Source: Panopea generosa (taxonomy: Eukaryota > Mollusca > Bivalvia > Adapedonta > Hiatellidae). Taken from it: a stretch of 64,000 nt of DNA. The position numbers and the translations under genes were made by a program. Each line of letters starts with the position of its first letter. Position 1 is the first letter of the stretch. Location: positions 85,897,056 through 85,961,055 of the forward strand of contig CM055899.1 in the NCBI GenBank assembly GCA_029582155.1, written 5' to 3'. Positions 49,818 to 63,643 of the stretch are shown here, piece by piece. The notes beneath the pieces are model-generated. The model was given only the letters and a program-made list of their open reading frames with translations. It had not been told where the DNA came from and ran no database searches.

Positions 49818-49990
49818 AATTAGCGGACGTGTAGTTTCGAAGAAGAATGTCACACCTGGGAGTTGAGGGTCGTGGGTTCGATCTCCATATGGACTTTGTG
49901 TTGTACCAAACACGGTTCAACTCCTATCCTCACCTTCTCGGTTCGTAAAAAGGTATTAACGCTAACGGTCAACAACTGGACAACTGAGTG
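49818..49990 (+). mobile_element. Possible tRNA-derived SINE
   Basis: B box 'gggttcgatctcc' (about 49875-49887) preceded by a tRNA-like arm and a degenerate A-box region near 49828. The body is unlike families A and B. Confidence 0.45.
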
Positions 49991-50845
49991 TGTTTTAAAT
50001 GTTTATTGCACTACTTCGGTGCAGTCCCTTGTTTAATGTTAACCAACGTTTTAGCGGTGGAGTAAATTGACTAAAACAAACTGATAAACATCAAATGAGA
50101 AAATCACTTTTCAGTATACTATTTTGACATGTTTTACCTGTAAAACAATTCCATAACAAGTATCTATGTTTATATTATGTTTGTATATCGTGATTGACTA
50201 AGACGACCGTATTTCTGTTTCTGCTACTCGGTGGCATGACGTTCGAACACTTCTTACAAAAAATAAAAATGAAATAGCAGACGCTTTGTACAATTTGAAT
50301 AGAGGCTAATGTATTACATAGTATCTTATGGCCAATGCCATGGAAGGTAGTATCCAAAATTTTAGTGGTTTCAATATTCCAGGAAAAAATATTAAATCTG
50401 TGTAGAGCACAGATTGTGTGAGGCAGGGAATTACTGAATGTAGATATTCATAGCCATAAACTGGTATTCGGAATTTAAGATTGGCTAAAAACTGTTTTCA
50501 TAGATTTTGTTCTACGTCAGTAAAACATGTTTTGGAAAGTTATCTCATATAAATCTCATTTTTCTTCATGACTTGCGTTTCACTTTTTTAAAATAGGTCG
50601 AGAGACAATAAATGACAAACGCATACGTTCCATACCGAAGCATTATACTGGAGTACGCATGTCAATGCGCATGTACGGATATCAGCGATAGTCACAACGC
50701 TGTTCCAATGGCACCCACTGGTGATTTTATGAAGAATTTCATGAAAAAAAGTGTTCTTGGATAAATATCGAAACTTATACTATATTTTCTCTACATGTGA
50801 ATAAATTACATACGTTATCATGAAAATGGTACTCCAGACTGGTGT
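49991..50845. other. No gene seen
   Basis: Unique sequence. The minus frame 50175-50357 has no recognised domain. Confidence 0.5.
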
Positions 50846-51033
50846 ACGCCGGGACCCAGCTCTCCCGATTTGGTCCGTTGAGTATCAATGCTGGGAAAGC
50901 TACTGAAAGTTAGATGAAGCCACAGTTTAGTAAGCGTTCAACTGCTATGAATTGTGGGACAGGCATAGAATTTCTTGCTTTTTCATTGGTGGTTAATAGA
51001 CTTGATTCGGGAGATATAAGGTTCTGGGATAGT
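50846..51033 (+). repeat. Dispersed repeat C, copy 4
   Basis: Starts with 'cgccgggacccagctctccc' and includes 'cagtttagtaagcgttcaac', 'gctatgaattgtgggac' and 'attggtggttaatagac'. It is the inverse of the 20.22-20.44 kb copy over nearly its full length. Confidence 0.78.
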
Positions 51034-51444
51034 CATCATAGTACTATGAACATCGAAAACAGACATTCGTTTTTACACAGTTTTCGTTTCGAGTAAGGTC
51101 TAATGAATATGCTGCAGATTACGAATGATTTAATGATAATGATTTTTATATCTCCGAACATATTACTCAAAATAAGTTTGTGTGTTTTTCTTTACTGTCA
51201 TATTGATTTCTACTTTAGACGTTACTACCATGTATTCGTCAAAATCGAATTAACTCGAAAACTTTAGTATGACCTCCTAACGCAAATATCCGTCTTAAAT
51301 TTTGATTTATGTTTAAGGTTAAGCACACTCATACAAACTTGAGTCATATATTGAATTTGATTTTATAGTTTGACCTTCAGATCGTCCTTAAGATTTATTC
51401 AAGATATTGAGTTACGGTTTGTGAAATGCACGTAATGAAAGTTT
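51034..51444. other. 3' flank of the EEP gene, nothing else seen
   Basis: Presumed 3'UTR and beyond for the minus-strand gene at 51.4-52.6 kb. No canonical poly(A) signal was identified with confidence. Confidence 0.4.
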
Positions 51445-52626
51445 CTACCAACACTGCGAAATAATCGCCATAACACCATAGTGGTTTGACAATGGAAGGC
51501 CATCGAACATGACTGCGTCTGACCGTGTAAATATTCTTTCCACTTTCAGGACAGTGTGACCTCTGTAGAACACGTGATCCACAACTGTGTTCACAAGCCC
51601 AGTGGTCTTGGCATTGTATGGGTTGTCATCTTTCCCGCAATTGGTGCATTGTCGTAAAGGACTTACATTGAACGAGTCGGCGAGATTACAGAACTCGTTT
51701 GGAAGATCAGGAATAACAGATAGAGAAAACGCGTCGCCGACATTAAAATCACCCATAAGAATAATGGGACTTGTATGTCCGAATCTATTTATTAAATGAG
51801 CTCTCTCGTCATTTCCTTGTTCAATGTATGTTCCAAACACTCCATCCATCCAAAGGTCTAATTCCATATAATTAGGCAGATTATTTGTTGTGTGCGTGCA
51901 GACGACTTTCCCCAGGCCATCAACATTAGACTCCAAATATCCTCTTTCGATGCATTCCTTTGTTTGCGGATGGAAGTCCACGTAAGTTGAGTCCCATATC
52001 GGCGTTCTTGACAACAGCAGAAGTCCAGGTTCGTTTACTCTGCGCATGCCTGGTACTGCTACCCCATTGGCTGCACATTTTGAGAATGCTGAAAGTTGAT
52101 TGGTGAAGCTGGCTACCAAGCACGAGAGGCAGGATTGTGACAGTTTGCAATATGGTTGGTAGCAGCTTCCGGCGACACACAGAAGTATATTAAAACGATT
52201 TTTCTTCTTTAAACAACCGTGTACCGTTGCACACCAAGCGAAATTTGTCAAATCCATGAAGTCACAGGCTGGTTCCTTTGCTTTCATCTGACATGGTAAG
52301 TTGCCGTTAACATGCAGTTTGCTTGCTGAATACCCATACACGTCTGATACACCCTTGACAATTGTCTCAACATCCTCCCCAATCCAGACTTCTTGGAGAC
52401 ACACAACATCTGCCTTTAGGTTATTCAATTCACCGATGATGGCGTCTCGGCGTTCCAATCTGTTGTTTGGGAGTTTTGGCGCCAGCGGCATATCGAGGAG
52501 GGCTGTATTGTATGTGATCACTTTCTTTGTCGAGCATTGTGCTCCGCGTGAGTAGACGCTGAGAAAGCATGTTGATGTTACGAGCAGAATCTGAAAGATG
52601 GTAGCAACGGAAAAGGAACTGGTCAT
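51445..52626 (-). CDS. Secreted endonuclease/exonuclease/phosphatase-fold (EEP) protein
   Basis: A 393-residue secreted protein of the DNase I / neutral-sphingomyelinase-like EEP superfamily. I start at ATG 52626: the hydrophobic stretch ATIFQILLVTSTCFLSVYS (about 8-26) is a signal peptide. Core motifs are in order: ITYNTALLD (N40), VVCLQEVW (E79), VVCTHT (H245), ILMGDFNVGD (D293, N295), VVDHVFY (D350, H351) and LSNHYGVMA (380-388). The last motif is normally SDH; here D is replaced by N381, which may lower or alter activity. Residues about 112-184 hold an unusual cysteine-rich insert with about a dozen Cys, plausibly disulphide-bonded. A splice acceptor (cctatttttcag) lies just upstream at 52679, so a 5'UTR exon exists, possibly ending at 52938 before gtaggt. 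It could be a phosphodiesterase, nuclease or lipid hydrolase; the substrate cannot be read from sequence. Confidence 0.9.
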   Translation of the reverse strand: MTSSFSVATIFQILLVTSTCFLSVYSRGAQCSTKKVITYNTALLDMPLAPKLPNNRLERRDAIIGELNNLKADVVCLQEVWIGEDVETIVKGVSDVYGYSASKLHVNGNLPCQMKAKEPACDFMDLTNFAWCATVHGCLKKKNRFNILLCVAGSCYQPYCKLSQSCLSCLVASFTNQLSAFSKCAANGVAVPGMRRVNEPGLLLLSRTPIWDSTYVDFHPQTKECIERGYLESNVDGLGKVVCTHTTNNLPNYMELDLWMDGVFGTYIEQGNDERAHLINRFGHTSPIILMGDFNVGDAFSLSVIPDLPNEFCNLADSFNVSPLRQCTNCGKDDNPYNAKTTGLVNTVVDHVFYRGHTVLKVERIFTRSDAVMFDGLPLSNHYGVMAIISQCW

Positions 52627-53670
52627 TTTTTGCAATGGTGTTGTCTGGGCCGCACTAGTGACGTGATGGTGACAAGGCCTGAAAAATAGGAAATACTAAC
52701 TAAATCCCTTTTTATATATTATTTTTGCATGTTGAAATAGATATCCTTTTGACAATACGCGGTCAGTAAGTATATATAGGCATGGTATATTGGAAAAATA
52801 TGTTTTTAGACAATTTTAAAAGTTTGATTAATCCTGATAAATTCCCTTTAATATTAAATAATAATAAAAAGTATTATTTATTTCTTAAATCTAAGGGTGT
52901 CACTGCACTGTCTTTAAAATAAACAAAGCTGACCTACCGACCATCAGTCGTGCGAATCAGTTCATTCCATGTCAGGTATGAAGTGATACTCGATTTTTTA
53001 AATATATTTTTAGCTGATACAGCAATTACGATAGCATTTCTTTATCTCCCCATAATAGACCCATTGTTACATTTTAATACAGTTAAGTCAATCTGTCAAA
53101 GTTGGCACCGACATTTCATTTTCATAATGTAAATATGTACGCTAAAGATAGGTGATTTTTAAATAACTTTACCATTGTTGTAATGTAAGTAAAGATTTCA
53201 ATTACATTGTGGTAGCTAAAATAAGTTCGAGCAAACAGTCTTTTGTAATTCTAAATAGAATGACATGGTTCTGTATAAGTAAGTAAATAGTTTACCATAG
53301 TGACATGTACATAATTTGTAACGAACAATACAATAGAACACAAAACAAATATAAACCCCACCCGGCCCATTGGGCCTATAAATCACTTTAATTTAATAAC
53401 AATATGAAGTTCGTTCATAAATGAATATATGTACATGGTATGAATGGGTTGAGCTGACATTTTTACACAACTAGTTAATAGCATAATTGGATAATAATAT
53501 CTAAACCACTTGATCGGTAAATAGGTTTTGATCGATGATTAAAATGTCTAAAATATAACATGTTTACGTTTAAGGTAGGCCTGTACAAGATGCTTATCGA
53601 CTTTTTTGGATATGTTTGTAGTAAATATGACAGTTTCTCATCAGAGTTAAAATTAATATGTAAAAAAAAG
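52627..53670. other. 5' flank of the EEP gene, no other gene seen
   Basis: Exon sequence probably continues to the acceptor at 52678. A weak candidate upstream 5'UTR exon ends at 52938. The remainder is AT-rich and unique. Confidence 0.4.
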
Positions 53671-53828
53671 AAAAATTAAACCAAAATCATTTAAATATAA
53701 AAAAATAAACTATTTCGAAAATATTTCTAAATTTCATACATCTATTGGCTAATGAGACACATTTAAAAAATTGTAAAGAATTAATATTAGGTATGTCCGG
53801 AGAGCCGCAGTTATTGGTTTAAACAGAT
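53671..53828. repeat. Direct repeat flanking a LINE fragment, left copy
   Basis: About 157 bp that recurs at 55067-55222 with roughly 85-90 percent identity by eye ('ataaactatttcgaaaatat', 'ttaggtatgtccgga'). Same orientation, about 1.4 kb apart. Confidence 0.85.
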
Positions 53829-54458
53829 TGACGTATAATTATCAACTTCAGTGTTTCAGCGACCGTTTACTACACAAAACTTTGAGTCATTTAAGAATTT
53901 TAGATGATCATGTCCGTGTTGATTAATGCTTTTGTCTAGAATTTTCCGTTCTGGAATAGTGTCTTAATCCAGTAAAATATCTGACAGTGTCCCTTTTCTG
54001 GAGTTAAAATTGGTACCAATAAACATATTATCACAGTCACTGTAACTTGTATATATTTGAGATAGATGATGTGCGAAGAAGCTTTGTGCGTCACGTCCTC
54101 TCACTGAACCTTCCGGTGGGAGATAGCAAGAAAATACAATGACATCATAGTAAATTGTTTTATGTTTAAATTTAAAGCAAATAATTCCATCCTATGTTTT
54201 ATCCGTAATACACACTTCATACTCGTCATAAATCCACTGTTTTACGAAAATGCCTACGCCACCGGAAGCCTTCGGTGCGTTTTTGTGAATATTTGCCCTA
54301 TTAAATCCATACCACGTATAATTCTCAAGTTCGATAACATTCTGATGCGGCAAATGAGTCTCACACACCGTTATGATATCAGCGTCAGTTGCGCGAATTA
54401 AGTGAACACGTAAATTATTGTTGTCTTTTTTCCAACCACATACGTTAATGTGCGCCAA
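53829..54458 (-). pseudogene. Non-LTR retrotransposon endonuclease domain, degenerate
   Basis: On minus, the frame from about 54458 encodes HINVCGWKKDNNNLRVHL, ADIITVCETHLPHQN and KASGGVGIFVKQW. These correspond to the N-terminal (APE-type) endonuclease of LINEs: the N of NVCGW, the catalytic ETH motif and the GGVGIFV strand. After a stop near 54192 another frame continues with FDVIVFSCYLPPEGS, then MFIGTNFNSRKGT, a damaged version of the GDFN motif, and KFLNDSKFCVVNGR. Several stops and frame changes show the copy is dead. Neither the RT nor the 3' end is present. Confidence 0.82.
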
Positions 54459-54580
54459 TTTAATTGACCCACATGGACAGGTGGCGTCCTAGTTGTTAAT
54501 GTTTGTCGTCTGCTCCGGCGGCGTCCTAGTTGTAAATGTCGTTGTTTAATACGGCCATTTTTTTTTTTTAAACTTATTTA

Positions 54581-54774
54581 TTTTACTTCGATTGTGAAAC
54601 AAGTTCTTACAACTTAGACAAATCACGCTCGAAGTCTTCCTGGGTAGTACCAGTACAAAGCATATGCGGAAAAAAGTGCCTTGCTCAAGGACACCACACA
54701 TAGCCGTAGCGGAGGATCGAACCCACGACCTTCCGATCATGGGTTCGGTGCTCTACCACTGGACCACGCGCTCC
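54581..54774 (-). mobile_element. tRNA-derived SINE, family B, copy 1
   Basis: On minus, the head GGAGCGCGTGGTCCAGTGG (A box) starts at 54774 and the B box GGGTTCGATCCTCCGC lies near 54711-54726. The body and tail ('tacttcgattgtgaaacaag', 'ttcttacaacttagacaaat') match the copy at 60.49-60.68 kb throughout. Confidence 0.88.
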
Positions 54775-55066
54775 ACATGGCCATTTGCGTCGACCCTGAA
54801 GTTGCCTCCCTGTGGTAGCTGGCGTAGTATTGCCCGCGCGTTCATTTCAATAAGCCGTTCAACGTGCGATTTATATATACATGTACTGTTCATGTTTATG
54901 TATGTTTTATGTTGTAACCATGATGTGACTTTAAAGAACGAATAAAAAAAAAACATAACTTACTTCAGTGCACGGTTTGTACTGGGTGTCCGATTTTTTT
55001 ACAGTTTGTGTCAAGACATTATACCCGCATTATGACAAGGAAGGACATTTACAGTATTTTTTTTTC
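54775..55066. other. No gene seen
   Basis: Unique sequence between the SINE and the right direct repeat. Confidence 0.45.
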
Positions 55067-55222
55067 AAAAATTAAACGAAAATCATTTTAATATAAAAAA
55101 ATAAACTATTTCGAAAATATTTCTAAATTTCGTACATTTATTGGCTAGTGAGACACATTAAAAAAATTGTAGAGAAATGATATTAGGTATGTCCGGATAG
55201 CAGCAGTTATTGATTTAAACAT
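55067..55222. repeat. Direct repeat flanking a LINE fragment, right copy
   Basis: Partner of 53671-53828. Together they bracket a LINE endonuclease remnant and a family B SINE. Confidence 0.85.
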
Positions 55223-55694
55223 ATTTGATTTTCAGTTTTTTCTCAGATAAACAAGTACAATATATAAAACTAAAATGATGAAAAAAGGATTAGCCGCAAT
55301 TATTACCTTTAAACAATATATAGATTAAATTTCCTTTTTAAATGAACGGTTTGCCTTGTTGAATAAGTACTTGCAACAATTAGCAGATACGCTCGTGTTG
55401 TTTATGTTTGTACAGAAAACAACATTTTTACTTCTGGGTACGACCTGATTTCAGCAGAGGCAGTATTACACCGTACTATACCAAGAAGAACACGCTAAAT
55501 ACACCTGTCTAGTCAATCGTACAACATCGTTTAATTCCGCCATCTTTTGGCATTATGCCTCAAAATGGAACTTGTGTTTCATTCTCATGATTTATGTTTT
55601 TTTTGCTTGAAACACACCCGGCATTGTGACACATTGAATAACTTTAAACTGATATAAAATTATATGTATGAAATAAGGTGATTCTTTTATTATA
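55223..55694. other. No gene seen
   Basis: Unique AT-rich DNA. Confidence 0.5.
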
Positions 55695-56310
55695 TGATAC
55701 TGTGCTTTAATTATAATTTATGATACTGTGCGTTTATTATAATTTATGATACTATGCAATTATTAGAATTTATGGTACTGTGCGTTTATAAGAATTTATG
55801 GTACTGTGCGTTTATTATAATTTATGGTACTGTGCGTTTATTAGAAATTATGATACTGTGCAATTATTATGATTTATGATACTGTGCGTTTATTAAATTT
55901 ATGATACTGTGCAATTATTAGAATTTATGATACTGTGCGTTTATAAGAATTTATGGTACTGTGCGTTTATTATAGTTTATGGTACTGTGCGTTTATTAGA
56001 CATTATGATACTGTGCAATTATTATAATTTATGATACTGTGCGTTTATTAGAATTGATTGTACTGTGCGTTTATTATACTTTATGATACTGTGCGTTTAT
56101 TATAATTGATGGTACTGTGCGTTTATCATAATTTATTATACTGTGCGTTTATTATAATTTATGGTACAGTGCGTTTATTATAATTTTTGGTACTGTGCGT
56201 TTATTAGAATTTATGATACTGTGTGTTTATTAGAATTCATGGTACTGTGCGTTTATTAGAATTTATGATACTGTGCGTTTATATGAATTTACGGTACTGT
56301 GCGTATATTC
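55695..56310. repeat. 26-bp minisatellite
   Basis: The unit is 'tttatgatactgtgcgttta' followed by 'ttagaa', period 26 bp, about 23 units. It resembles one half of the following 42-bp unit. Confidence 0.95.
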
Positions 56311-56389
56311 CTTGTTTTATATAATGATATATGCAATTAATTATATAACGCGGTCCCTTTGTGTATTATACTATATGCATTAATTATGT

Positions 56390-58166
56390 GCTATCATTTT
56401 ATTGTATGATGCTGTGTGTATTTATTATGTGATGCGGTTTGTTTGCTATAAGATGCTGTGCATTTATTATGTGATACAGTTCGTTTGTTATGAGATGCTG
56501 TTCATTTATTATGTGATGTAGTTCGTTTTTTATGAGATGGTGTGCATTTATTATGTGATGCAGTTCGTTTGTAATGAGATGATGTGCTTTTGTTATGTGA
56601 TGCGGTTCGTTTGTTATGAGATGCTGTGCATTTATTATGTGATGCGGTTCGTTTGTTATGAGATGCTGTGCATTTATTATGCGATGCAGTTCGTTTGTTA
56701 TTAGATGCTGTGCATTTATTATGTGATGCAGTTCGTTTGTTATGAGATGCTGTGCATTTATTATGTGATGCGGTTCGTTTGTTATTAGATGCTGTGCATT
56801 TATTATGTGATGCAGTTCGTTTGTTATGAGATGCTGTGCATTTATTATGTGATGCGGTTCGTTTGTTATGAGATGCTGTGCATTTATTATGTGATGCAGT
56901 TCGTTTGTTATGAGATGCTGTGCATTTATTATGTGATGCGGTTCGTTTGTTATTAGATGCTGTGCATTTATTATGTGATTCGGTTCGTTTGCTATAAGAT
57001 GCTATACATTTATTATGTGATGCGCTTCATTTGTTATGAGATGCTGTGCATTTAGTATGTGATGCGGTTCGTTTGTTATGAGATGGTGTGCATTTATTAT
57101 GTGATGCGGTTCGTTTGTTATGAGATGCTGTTCATTTATTATGTGATGCAGTTCGTTTGTTATGAGATGCTGTGTATTTATTATATGATTCGGTTCGTTT
57201 GCTATAAGATGCTGTACATTTATTATGTGATGCGGTTCATTCGTTATGAGATGCTGTGCATTTATTATGTGATGTAGTTCGTTTGTTATGAGATGGTGTG
57301 CTTTTGTTATGTGATGCGGTTCGTTTGTTATGAGATGCTGTGCATTTGTATGTGATGCGGTTCGTTTGTTATGAGATGCTGTGCATTTATTATGTGATAC
57401 AGTTTGTTTGTTATGAGAGGCTGTGCATTTGTGATTTGATGCGTTTCATTTGTTATCAAAATGCTGTGCATTTATAATGTGATACGGTTTGTTTGTTATG
57501 AGATGATGTGCATTTATTATGGGATGTGGTTCGTTTGTTATGAGATGCTGGGCATTTGTTATGTGATGCAGTTCGTTTGTTATTAGATGCTGTGTATTTA
57601 TTATGTTATGCAGTTCGTTTGTTATGAGATGCAGTGCATTTATTATGGGATGCGGTTCCGTTGTTATGAGATGCTGTGCATATGTTTTGTGATGCAGTTA
57701 GTTTGTTATGAGATGCTGTGTATTTATAATGTTATGCAGTTCGTTTGATTTGAGATGCAGTGCATTTATTATGTGACGCGGTTCGTTTGTTATGAGATGC
57801 TGTGCATTTGTTATGTGATGCGGTTCGTTTGTTTTAAGATGCTGTGCGTTTATTATGTGATGCAGTTCGTTTGTTATGAGATGCTGTGCATTTATTATGT
57901 GATACAGTTTGTTTGTTATGAGATGATGTGCATTTGTTATTTGATGCGTTTCATTTGTTATCAAAATGATGTGCATTTATTATGTGATGCGGTTTGTTTG
58001 TTATGAGATGATGTGCATTTATTATGGGATGCGGTTCGTTTGTTATGAGATGCTGTGCATTTGTTATGTGATGCAGTTCGTTTGTTATGAGATGCAGTGC
58101 ATTTGTTATGTGATGCGGTTCGTTTGTTATGTGATGCAGTTCGTTTGTTATGAGAGGCTGTGGTCC
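56390..58166. repeat. 42-bp minisatellite made of two related 21-bp halves
   Basis: The unit is 'ttatgtgatgcggttcgttt' + 'g' and 'ttatgagatgctgtgcattt' + 'a', 42 bp, about 42 units. The two halves match at most positions, so the unit is a diverged dimer. Since 42 is divisible by three, 14-residue repeat frames open on both strands. These are not taken as genes. Confidence 0.96.
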
Positions 58167-58630
58167 GTTTGTTACATCGAGGACTTATATAGAAAGATAT
58201 AAAACCTGTATCTCCTGACTAAATGTTGATAAAACAGCACATGAAAGTTTAGTTATTTGGTAAATAATCATTCATAATTTACAGGCAACTGACTTCTTGT
58301 ACATTAAAAGTAATTTGTATGTAATCTTAGATGATTTAGGTATTCGATCACGAAAATTGATCTTGAATTTAAGATGTTGAAGTTTGAAGTACAATATCTC
58401 GTTATTTGTTGTTATTTTAGCTACAGTATACACATTTTAAGATTAGAAGTACCTTAACAATTTTAAGCACAAACTGCTGGAAATTGTTTTTTGGGTTGTT
58501 GAGAATTTTGTTCTACAATGTAAAATTTTTTATTAGTGTTCCTGAAATGAATGGAAGTTAAGATAGACGAAAATGTGATATTGCGGGTTTTTGCGTGAAT
58601 ACGCCAGCATTCACAAAATATCAATTAGTT
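58167..58630 (+). repeat. Dispersed repeat D, copy 2
   Basis: 58190-58312 matches 36.24-36.37 kb ('ctgactaaatgttgataaaa', 'tttacaggcaactgac'), and 58585-58622 matches 36.52-36.55 kb ('gtgaatacgccagcattcac'). It begins immediately after the 42-bp array. Confidence 0.6.
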
Positions 58631-59874
58631 TCATTTCATTTCCTTCGCTATATAATTCCTTAATTATATGATGCTGTACATTTACTACGATAAAAGAAGG
58701 ACCGCACCATATAATATCCAAGTATAACCACTTGAAACTTCACTTTAATAAAATTATGCTTATTTTATAAAAAAAACTCTTGGTATGTGACACTAATTTT
58801 AAAAATATGAGTAAACACTTTTTTATATTTAAAAAAATACAAATAGACAAAATTAAAAATCCATTTAATGCATAAATGAACACACAAATTAAACGAAAAA
58901 GACTCTTAAATTACCTTTAGATTTGCATATTAAAGTTCCTTTATCCGCTATCTACAACTTCCTTTTCTACTGTCTTTATCAAAAGGTATTTATTTCGTCC
59001 AAGACATCGAGCCCGACCTGTCACAACACTTAAAACGGACTGGTTAACTTTTCATAGATATAAGGAAATTGGAAAAAAAGTCTGACTTAATCGACGGGGC
59101 GAACTAAGTGTAAAAGTTACGTAATTAACGTCTCGTGTTGTCAGCTAATATACCCTGGAGAAGACTTCTGTTTACTTATACCTTTATTTGTATGTCTCCT
59201 TCTTATGTGCAATCAGCGACTTAATCACATGCGTATAGGTCTCTGTAATTAGGACACTGGTTAAACTAACTGTACGTGTATATTAATTTAATTACGTTAG
59301 ATCTTCAAATAATTCGGTGCAACGTTTGATGTGTTGTCAGCAGTAAGCGGACGATTTCCTCGCTTACTCCATGTTAGCAAACAATCATACCCACGTGTAA
59401 CTTGTTATTCACTTTTCTCTTTCTCTCTTTTTTTAAAAGACAAAAATGAGATACAAGAGACAAGAAACTTTATTTTGTGTCGAATGTACAAATATATAAC
59501 ACTAGCTGTAAAGCTATTTACCGGGAGAGGGTAACTTAGCTAGATTATATAGAGAAATAACCCCACACACAGTGTTTCTTCTTAAAAAAAACCCATACAT
59601 GATAATTTTATCTATTTAAACGATTAACACATTAAAAAATGAAAGGGTGTGTGGGGTCAGGCATATGAGTCACCTGTTGAATGAGACGTCTGTGTCTTTC
59701 AAACAGTATTTTAGCAATATTTTATTGAATAAAAATATTTAAAAAAAAATCTCCTTTAGGCAGCCATTGTTAGGTAATCCCGAATCTTTTTTGTGGCGAT
59801 AAACCAAATCAAACAGATCTTTTTTCACATTAGATGATTTACAAACGTTAACATGTAATTACATTTAAACGGGT
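58631..59874. other. No gene seen
   Basis: Unique AT-rich DNA. A lone unit of the 26/42-bp type ('ttatatgatgctgtacattt') sits at about 58663-58683. Confidence 0.5.
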
Positions 59875-60120
59875 CCTCCGCGGCGACCGAATGGCACAGG
59901 GAACTAGTGTCTATTGACCACCCGCTTCTCACTGGTGAGGTCGTTGGTTCGAGTCCAGCTCAGTCTTAAAACCCTGTGTGAGAAAGTGTGCCAGTAAACT
60001 GCAGAAAAACAAAGTTTGTACTCAGTTTCATTCAAAGGATTTCCTTCACCCCACCAATAAAACTTAATATGCCATATACAACTTGTGTATGTTGAAAATA
60101 GCGTTGAACCCCATTAAAAA
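59875..60120 (+). mobile_element. tRNA-derived SINE, family A, plus-strand copy
   Basis: Head: A-box-like 'tggcacagggaactagtg' (about 59892) and B box 'ggttcgagtcc' (59946-59956). The body 'gtgccagtaaactgcagaaa' and 'ccaccaataaaact' and the tail 'gaaaatagcgttgaacccca' match the minus copies when inverted. Confidence 0.82.
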
Positions 60121-60485
60121 TGTGTAGTAAATATAAAATACATTTTTGTTTATGTTAATAAAAACAATAAAAACCATTTTGGTTATCACAATATTTATCA
60201 GGTAATACCAACATTAATATACAAACATCATTGATATGCAATATATCAGTTTTAAAGGAACACAAAACAATTTTAATAAATCTTAACAAAGTGCTATTTC
60301 TGAATATTGTATATCTACATGATAAAAACACCAAGTTGGTGTACCGAAGCTAATAATTGATTTCATTTCTATATTTGTCAAAACAAACATTATCGTTTTT
60401 CTTCTTGACCTTACTGGAAATTATTTTTTCTGGAACTTGATTTTTAAGAATTATTGATTTTTTTATATGAAACTTATCATCTTTT
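60121..60485. other. No gene seen
   Basis: AT-rich unique DNA, presumably 3' of the secreted-protein gene. Confidence 0.45.
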
Positions 60486-60682
60486 TATTTTACATCGATT
60501 ATGACACAAGTTCTTACAACTCAGACAAATCACACTGAAAGTCTTTCTGGGTAGAACTAGCACTAACTAGTAAGTATATGCGTATAAAGTGTCTTGCAAT
60601 GCACACATGGCCGAGACGGAATATCGAACCCTCGACGCCCCGACCATGGATCCTATGCTGTACCGCTGGACCACGTGCTCCA
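60486..60682 (-). mobile_element. tRNA-derived SINE, family B, copy 2
   Basis: Aligns with 54581-54774 from tail ('ttattttacatcgattatga') to head (minus-strand GGAGCACGTGGTCCAGCGG). The B box is degraded. It lies within or just beyond the 3'UTR of the secreted-protein gene, in the same orientation. Confidence 0.85.
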
Positions 60683-60819
60683 ATCTATTTTTATCTCAAA
60701 AGTATGGATATATGTGTCAGTGAGGAAATATGAACCAAATCACATCCTCCCGAAATGTCTTACGCAATATATAATATTTAAACATTTCAAAGAATAAATT
60801 CCACGAGGTGAAACACAGT

Positions 60820-63643
<2,824 letters not shown>

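Noticed and set aside
56390-58166. 14-residue repeat proteins on both strands
   Set aside because: A 42-bp tandem unit gives open frames on both strands at once, which points to the repeat rather than coding selection.
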